Positions 54,432 through 60,400 of a DNA stretch of 64,000 nucleotides are shown here, piece after piece. A program made the translations under genes and the position numbers. Source of the stretch: Nautilus pompilius. Lineage: Eukaryota > Mollusca > Cephalopoda > Nautilida > Nautilidae. The notes below the pieces were generated by a model. That model was not told where the DNA came from, made no database searches, and saw only the letters and a list, made by a program, of their open reading frames with translations. The stretch spans positions 186,001 through 250,000 of the forward strand of contig JACATO010001658.1 of NCBI GenBank assembly GCA_018389105.1, in the 5' to 3' direction. The stretch's first letter is position 1. Each line of letters begins with the position of its first letter.

Positions 54432-57400
54432 CAAATACACACACTCTCTCTCTACTTTCTCTCTCTCTCTCCCTTCTCTCTCTCCCTCTCTCTCTCTCTG
54501 TACTGACATCATCTCTCTCTTTCTCTCTCTCTGTACTGACATCATCTCTCTCTCTCTCCCTCTCCCTCTCTCTCCTCTTTCTCTCTCTCTCTCTGTGTGA
54601 AGTTTAAAATGAGAAAAGAAAAAAAAAAAATTATTTAACAGTTCCAATGTTGAGAATTTGCTTGATTCTTTTGCCAGGACCACCTATCCTGCAGTGTGTT
54701 TTCAGCAAGGTTCCCATCCATTCAAAGATTATTCGTTACTCTCTGACACTCAGGACCAGATTCAGAACGGTCACACCAGCAAGCTCCATGTGTCTGAACC
54801 TGACATCGTCTCAGTATCGACAGATGCTTGAACCGCTGTTAACAGCTGATATCGACACAGCATGCAATCACTCTCTTTACATGGAGCTAACACTGTCAGA
54901 GAGGCATCCGCACCTGGACTCCTCGCAGGTAATATCATTTTTATACCAAGTATCAGGATCTGTTATTTAATGTCAAGTAGTTTTATTAAACTGGTTTAAT
55001 TTAGTTTATGCAATGTGAGGTGGTCATTACAACTCAGACAGGACTCCCCTTTTTTTCCCTGCTCTTCCCCCCAGTGTTAAGAAATATCCATCATTACAGC
55101 TTTTTCACTGGTTGACATTATCATGTGAACAACTGAGGTTGATAACCTATTTCATCCACAATTCTATTGTTGGTTAGTTTATATATATTATGTCCTCTTG
55201 TACCTCTATAAACTGTTGTTAACTGAAATTAAATAAAAAAAAAACAAAACAGAAATGGTTCTTGCTGATTAAAAGGAAAAAAAAATATTAAAAGTAAAAC
55301 AAATTTAAAAGGTTCCATTGGTTTATTTTCCTTTTCTAATTTAATGTTTTCTTTTGATGATCATTGCAAGCTGGACAGATCATATTTTAGCCAAGCTGAA
55401 GATTTTCATCCTGGCTGGCTCACTACTGTATGTAAATTATTCCCACCTTTGTCTTACTATTTTTTAAAATATTTTCTTAAAAACAGTAAACTAGTGTACA
55501 TTTAATAATTTTTAAAAATCTTTAGTGCATATTATAAGTTAAGTTTGTTATGCCTAATAAATGTCTACATGCATACTTTTTACATCTAAATAGTAACCCT
55601 TTAATTATAAACTTGTTTAATGATTATAGAAATACACATTATTGAACTAAAGGAACAATGTTTTTTATTTTTATATATATCTCATATATTATGGGTAATA
55701 ATTCTACTTTTTATATATACTATTTATCTTTGAAAAGGCATCAGAAAAATTAAAAAAAAACAAACAGTTTATATTATTTTAAAAAATTGCTTTTGTATGT
55801 GATTTGTTTATTGATGTTACAATGAACAATTAAAATTAAGCAAAAATTTGTAAATTGTCTTCCTTGCATATGTGGCTCATGTAGTGTATATAAATGATAT
55901 GTAAATAAGAAGTTATTTGTTTACTGGTTTTTTATTTCATTTGATTTTTTTTTCTTTAAAATTTAAATTACATTCTTAAGCTTAATACTAATCTCTACAT
56001 ATGCATTTGTTTATCTTTCACAAGTAATGCCTACAACAGTAGTCATGCCTGCTGAGGCCACATGGTACCATGGTTACCCCTAACAAGTGTTGTCCATCCT
56101 GCATCTTGTGTGGCTTGGCACTTTCATCTTCAGCAGAAAGGAAAGTGCCTGCTAGAACCCCAGTGTTTAACTGTGGACGGAAACTCCCCACAAAAGCAGC
56201 AAGAAACCATTCTATGGGTAGTTTTTCAAACCAAGTCATGCCCAAATTGGGATCTAACTCAGACCCTTGGCCACAGTAGAGGAGTTTGCTTTGCACATAG
56301 CCATTTGCTGCCCAGAGGTTTATCTAAAATTATGGATTGACAGTGTATCCCTTTCAATTCTAGATAATTTCTTAAATGTCCATTTTGATGAACTTGACCT
56401 TCAATGAAGAAACCATTTCTAAGTGTGACCTTGTTACAAACATTCCCACTTCTGTTTTAGGTCTTTTTTTCTGGATAAAATATGTTTACTTTTATTGCAA
56501 GTTATAGTAAATAGAGACCAGGATCTCTTGTGAAGAAAGAGTTGTTGGTTGGAGACTAACCCAAAAGCTAAAATTTTAAAATCTTAACTTAGCCAATGAG
56601 GTTTGATTTTCACAGATTGTTCTTGAAATGAATATCACGTTTTTGGCTGCAAATTCTCAAGAAAAACAGCTGAGAATTTGTAACTGTGCAGAAAATGTGG
56701 TGCCGACAGTGATGTCAAAAGTTCAAGGATACATGGAATTGGTGACGTCTCTTAGTTGTCCAGCTGTTGACGTGCAGTCAGTCACTATGGAGAAAGTCCA
56801 GCACTTGTGGCAATGCCCAAAGGGATTCACTGTGCCGAAAATTGGTCTTACATGTTTAGATGCTGATCCAAAATGTGTACAAGGTGAGGAAACATGGAAA
56901 AAAAAAACTTTCAACTAAAAAAACACAGCAAAATTATTTAAGACATTAAAAAAAAAAAGTACTTTGTATAAATATATATTAATTGTGATAATAATTTGGA
57001 AACAGCTACAACCAAACTTGTTCTTTCCTACCTAGCTGTGTGTCATAAGTAATCATGGGTATAGTGAAGGAATGTTACTGATGGAAGAAAAGGAAAAAAA
57101 AAAAAATTGAATCCACACCCTTATAAAAGTAATATCATAAATAGATGTGGCATAAAGTAATTAATAATTACACTTATTAACATAATGTAACTAGGTTGCT
57201 GCTTCTGACAAGATTTGAAAAGAGCACAAGTGCTTCTTGGCCGTATGGGTATTTTAGCCGCTCTTTGTAACAGTGTTAAAGATTTGAGCTTTATTTATCT
57301 TGCTGCTATCAAGACACTGTTGCTGTAGATAGCAGTGGTATCATTAAAAAAAAATAAAACAAATTTAAATTACCTTTCTCTATTTAACAGAGTGTCCATC

Positions 57401-60400
57401 AGTAAAAGAATTAATCTTAGCAGCACCAAATCTGCATATCAACAAAGCAAAGGTCTTTTCAACACCATCATCATCGCACGTGTTTAGTGATTCGTCGCCA
57501 GGTCCCATGGAATTCAGGGGTGTTTTCACGACTACCATGCCTGGAATTACTTTGTTACAACGAAGGAATTATGCCATTGCTTGTCTGACCTACAATTTGA
57601 CTATCATCACATCTGATGCTGTGCTCATGAAATGCTCTGCAGAAATGCAGAATCTGCTTTCCCAACGGTTGGTATCAATGCAAGAAAATTTGAAGCTCCT
57701 GCTTCCACTTCTGCCCTATTGTAATATGAAGGGACTCCAAATGAAGTTACAACTGAAACATGGCATAGATCCTCATCATGTGAGTTTTTGCTTTTTTTTT
57801 TTTTTTTTTTGTTCATGGGGAAATTAAGTTTCTTTGATTGCTGAAATTGTTAATGCTTTTATTTTCTTATCATATCTCTCTTAGATTTGCAGTTATTAAA
57901 TTTTGGGAAATAAACCATTTGGGAATCATTAATTTCCATGTTAATTAATTTTTTTGTTTTATAAATAATGAAATATCATTTGCTATTTCTCTCATTAGTT
58001 ATTTAAGGAAATAGCTAATGACAGTTTTCCCAATTAAACTACAGTTTTGGTCTGGGACTTTTAAAAGGAAATTTTTTTCAAAGTTTAATAAATTTCATGA
58101 TAATGAAATGCTAAGAGCAGATCTCTCCTATAATGATTTAAATACCATAGATTTTGCATGTGTACCGTTAATTCCAAAATGTGTGTACAATAAATGTTTT
58201 AGAAAAAGAGCCATTTTCAGTATTTTGTAGGAGTATCTTCCACATCATATAGAACTTGAGAAGATGTCTTCTAGGTATTAATTTTGTCAGATTATCAATG
58301 GTGATGATCTGGTCCAGATTTTTCTCAAAAGTTTGCAAATATTCCTTCAGTTTTTAGAAATGCAAACTGATGAAAATTTGACTCATCTCTGCAAAGACTA
58401 TATATTCACATCTGTCACCAGTTGCTGCTTTTTTTTTTTTTTTGAGCAACCTGTCTTCATACAAGTATGTGCGGAAGCCATCGTGCTGTGTGTCATCTTA
58501 GTGATAAAAACTGCAAGCAGCTAGAAAGGATCATTGATGGTCACTTTGAATTTGGCTAAGAATGACCGTTTTGTGCAAGCAGTCAGCAATAGTGGGAAAA
58601 TCAATATCCAGGATGTTGGTGTGAAGAGGTTGCATCTTCCTTTATAAGCTAACAAATTATCCAACGAACATTGAAAGCTCAGTGGTACTACAGCGTGTGA
58701 ACTGAATGGTGTTCAGTCAGCCAATTACTTATTCCAGGAAGATATATCAGCTATTACATGCTTTTGACATTCAATTTTCCACACAGAAATTATCCTGCCT
58801 ATCTCAGCAGTTTATTTTATAATGGTTATTGGTTATGATAGTTGGATATGTGAATCAAGGATAAATTTACTTTTTTTGGAGAGAGTGTTCAAATTATTTT
58901 TGCACCAGTGCACGGAAATGTCTATTGATGTGTTTTTTTTTTTAAACTGGTCTGCACTTGTACATGTGTATTTTTAACTACTGATTGAAATTCATTTAAT
59001 TTATTTAAGTTTTGATACTGAAAAAAAATATTTCTAAACATCAAGCTTTGTAAATGATTTGGCTAGTTTTATGGATATGATCCTAATATATTTACTTGGT
59101 GATAATTGAAAAAAGAAAACTGTTTATGTGAGCGTTAAATAATTATTCAGAGAGAAATCTTTAGTAGTAGTAGATAAAACGTGCTGGCTGCTTTATTTGC
59201 ATTATTACAGTAAACTATACATAGCGAATAGCTTGGTCAAACACAAATGAATGTATGTGACCAAAATTCTGATATTTAAGGTTGATATATATATATATAT
59301 ATGATGTCTCTGTGGGCAGATAGCTGATGTGGCAGTGTGCACTGTCACCTTGATGAAAAAAGTTGGATCTGATTACATTTCTCCATTTATCTGAGTTCAC
59401 ATTATAGGCTGTTCAGAGTGTGGCCAGAGTAAACAATAAGTTGTCAAAGATGTCAATATTTCTTGTGGATCTGTGGCTTTTATCATTGTAAAGTTTACCA
59501 CAATGAATGTTATTGCTGCAGTAAAACCATGATATGAACATGCCGTTACTGGCAGCACCTGCACTCATGATCACATTTCTCTCATTGACGTCACCCATGC
59601 AATGAAAATTAGCCAAACAAAGAATGTTCTCATTGTCATCTCCACTGGCATGGATACAGAGGCTGTGTCCGAAGGGATAAAATCCATTAAAAGTCTGGTT
59701 AGATGAAATGTCTGGCATACTGGTAGCTTGTATTTTTTTCTGATAAGTGCAGATTTCAGCAGTCCATGCCCAAGGGTTTGGAGAAGATCTAATAAAGACC
59801 TTCAACTCCAATGTCTTTGATGGTCAAATATGTAGGCTGTGGTATGGGCTACAATTTGACATGGTGTAAAGACAGAAATCATGTTTTCGAAGGATATCTC
59901 AATTCTGTCAGGTCTATTGCCATTTTAAAGAGATATCTGCTATTGTACCAACAAGACATACTCAGATTTGATGGCTGTATTCTTGAGGAAAAATGGCACT
60001 ACATGCTGTGCCTCTCATATGATCATAATCTGAAAGAGGAAGCAAGGCATTCAACAATTTTCCTAGGTATTCCAAAGCCCTAATATGAATCTAATTGAGC
60101 CCCTGGATCATCAGCTAAAAGTAACCTATCTATATGAAACCTGAACCAGACCATGATTCAAAATCTCATTGTTTCCTTCTGCAAAAGGTTGCTTATCCAG
60201 GTACTGACATAAAGAATCTAACTTATCATGTTATTTTCCTCAACAAACTAACATATTCTAATATATAAATTATTATAGTATGTGTGTGTGTGTGCGTGTG
60301 TATGCATGCATGCATGAGGATGTGTTCTTTTCCAGAATTTAATTATTTTTACTTTGCTGACATTATCTGCTTTAGAACCATATGCTTGGTACAGCAATAC

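Larger units (their letters stand above)
53393..54677. other. Intron 20, with missing sushi 7 segment
   Basis: Exons 20 and 21 join in phase but together lack the third sushi cysteine and its tryptophan. The candidate at 54009-54070 supplies the cysteine but ends in TAG. The AC/TC microsatellite at 54393-54600 lies between it and the acceptor of exon 21. Confidence 0.6.

Noticed and set aside
54393-54683. 96-codon minus-strand frame
   Set aside because: It is the translation of an AC/TC microsatellite.
59413-59811. 132-codon minus-strand frame in intron 23
   Set aside because: No recognised motif, no clear splice sites, and it abuts a Tc1 relic; insufficient to call a gene.
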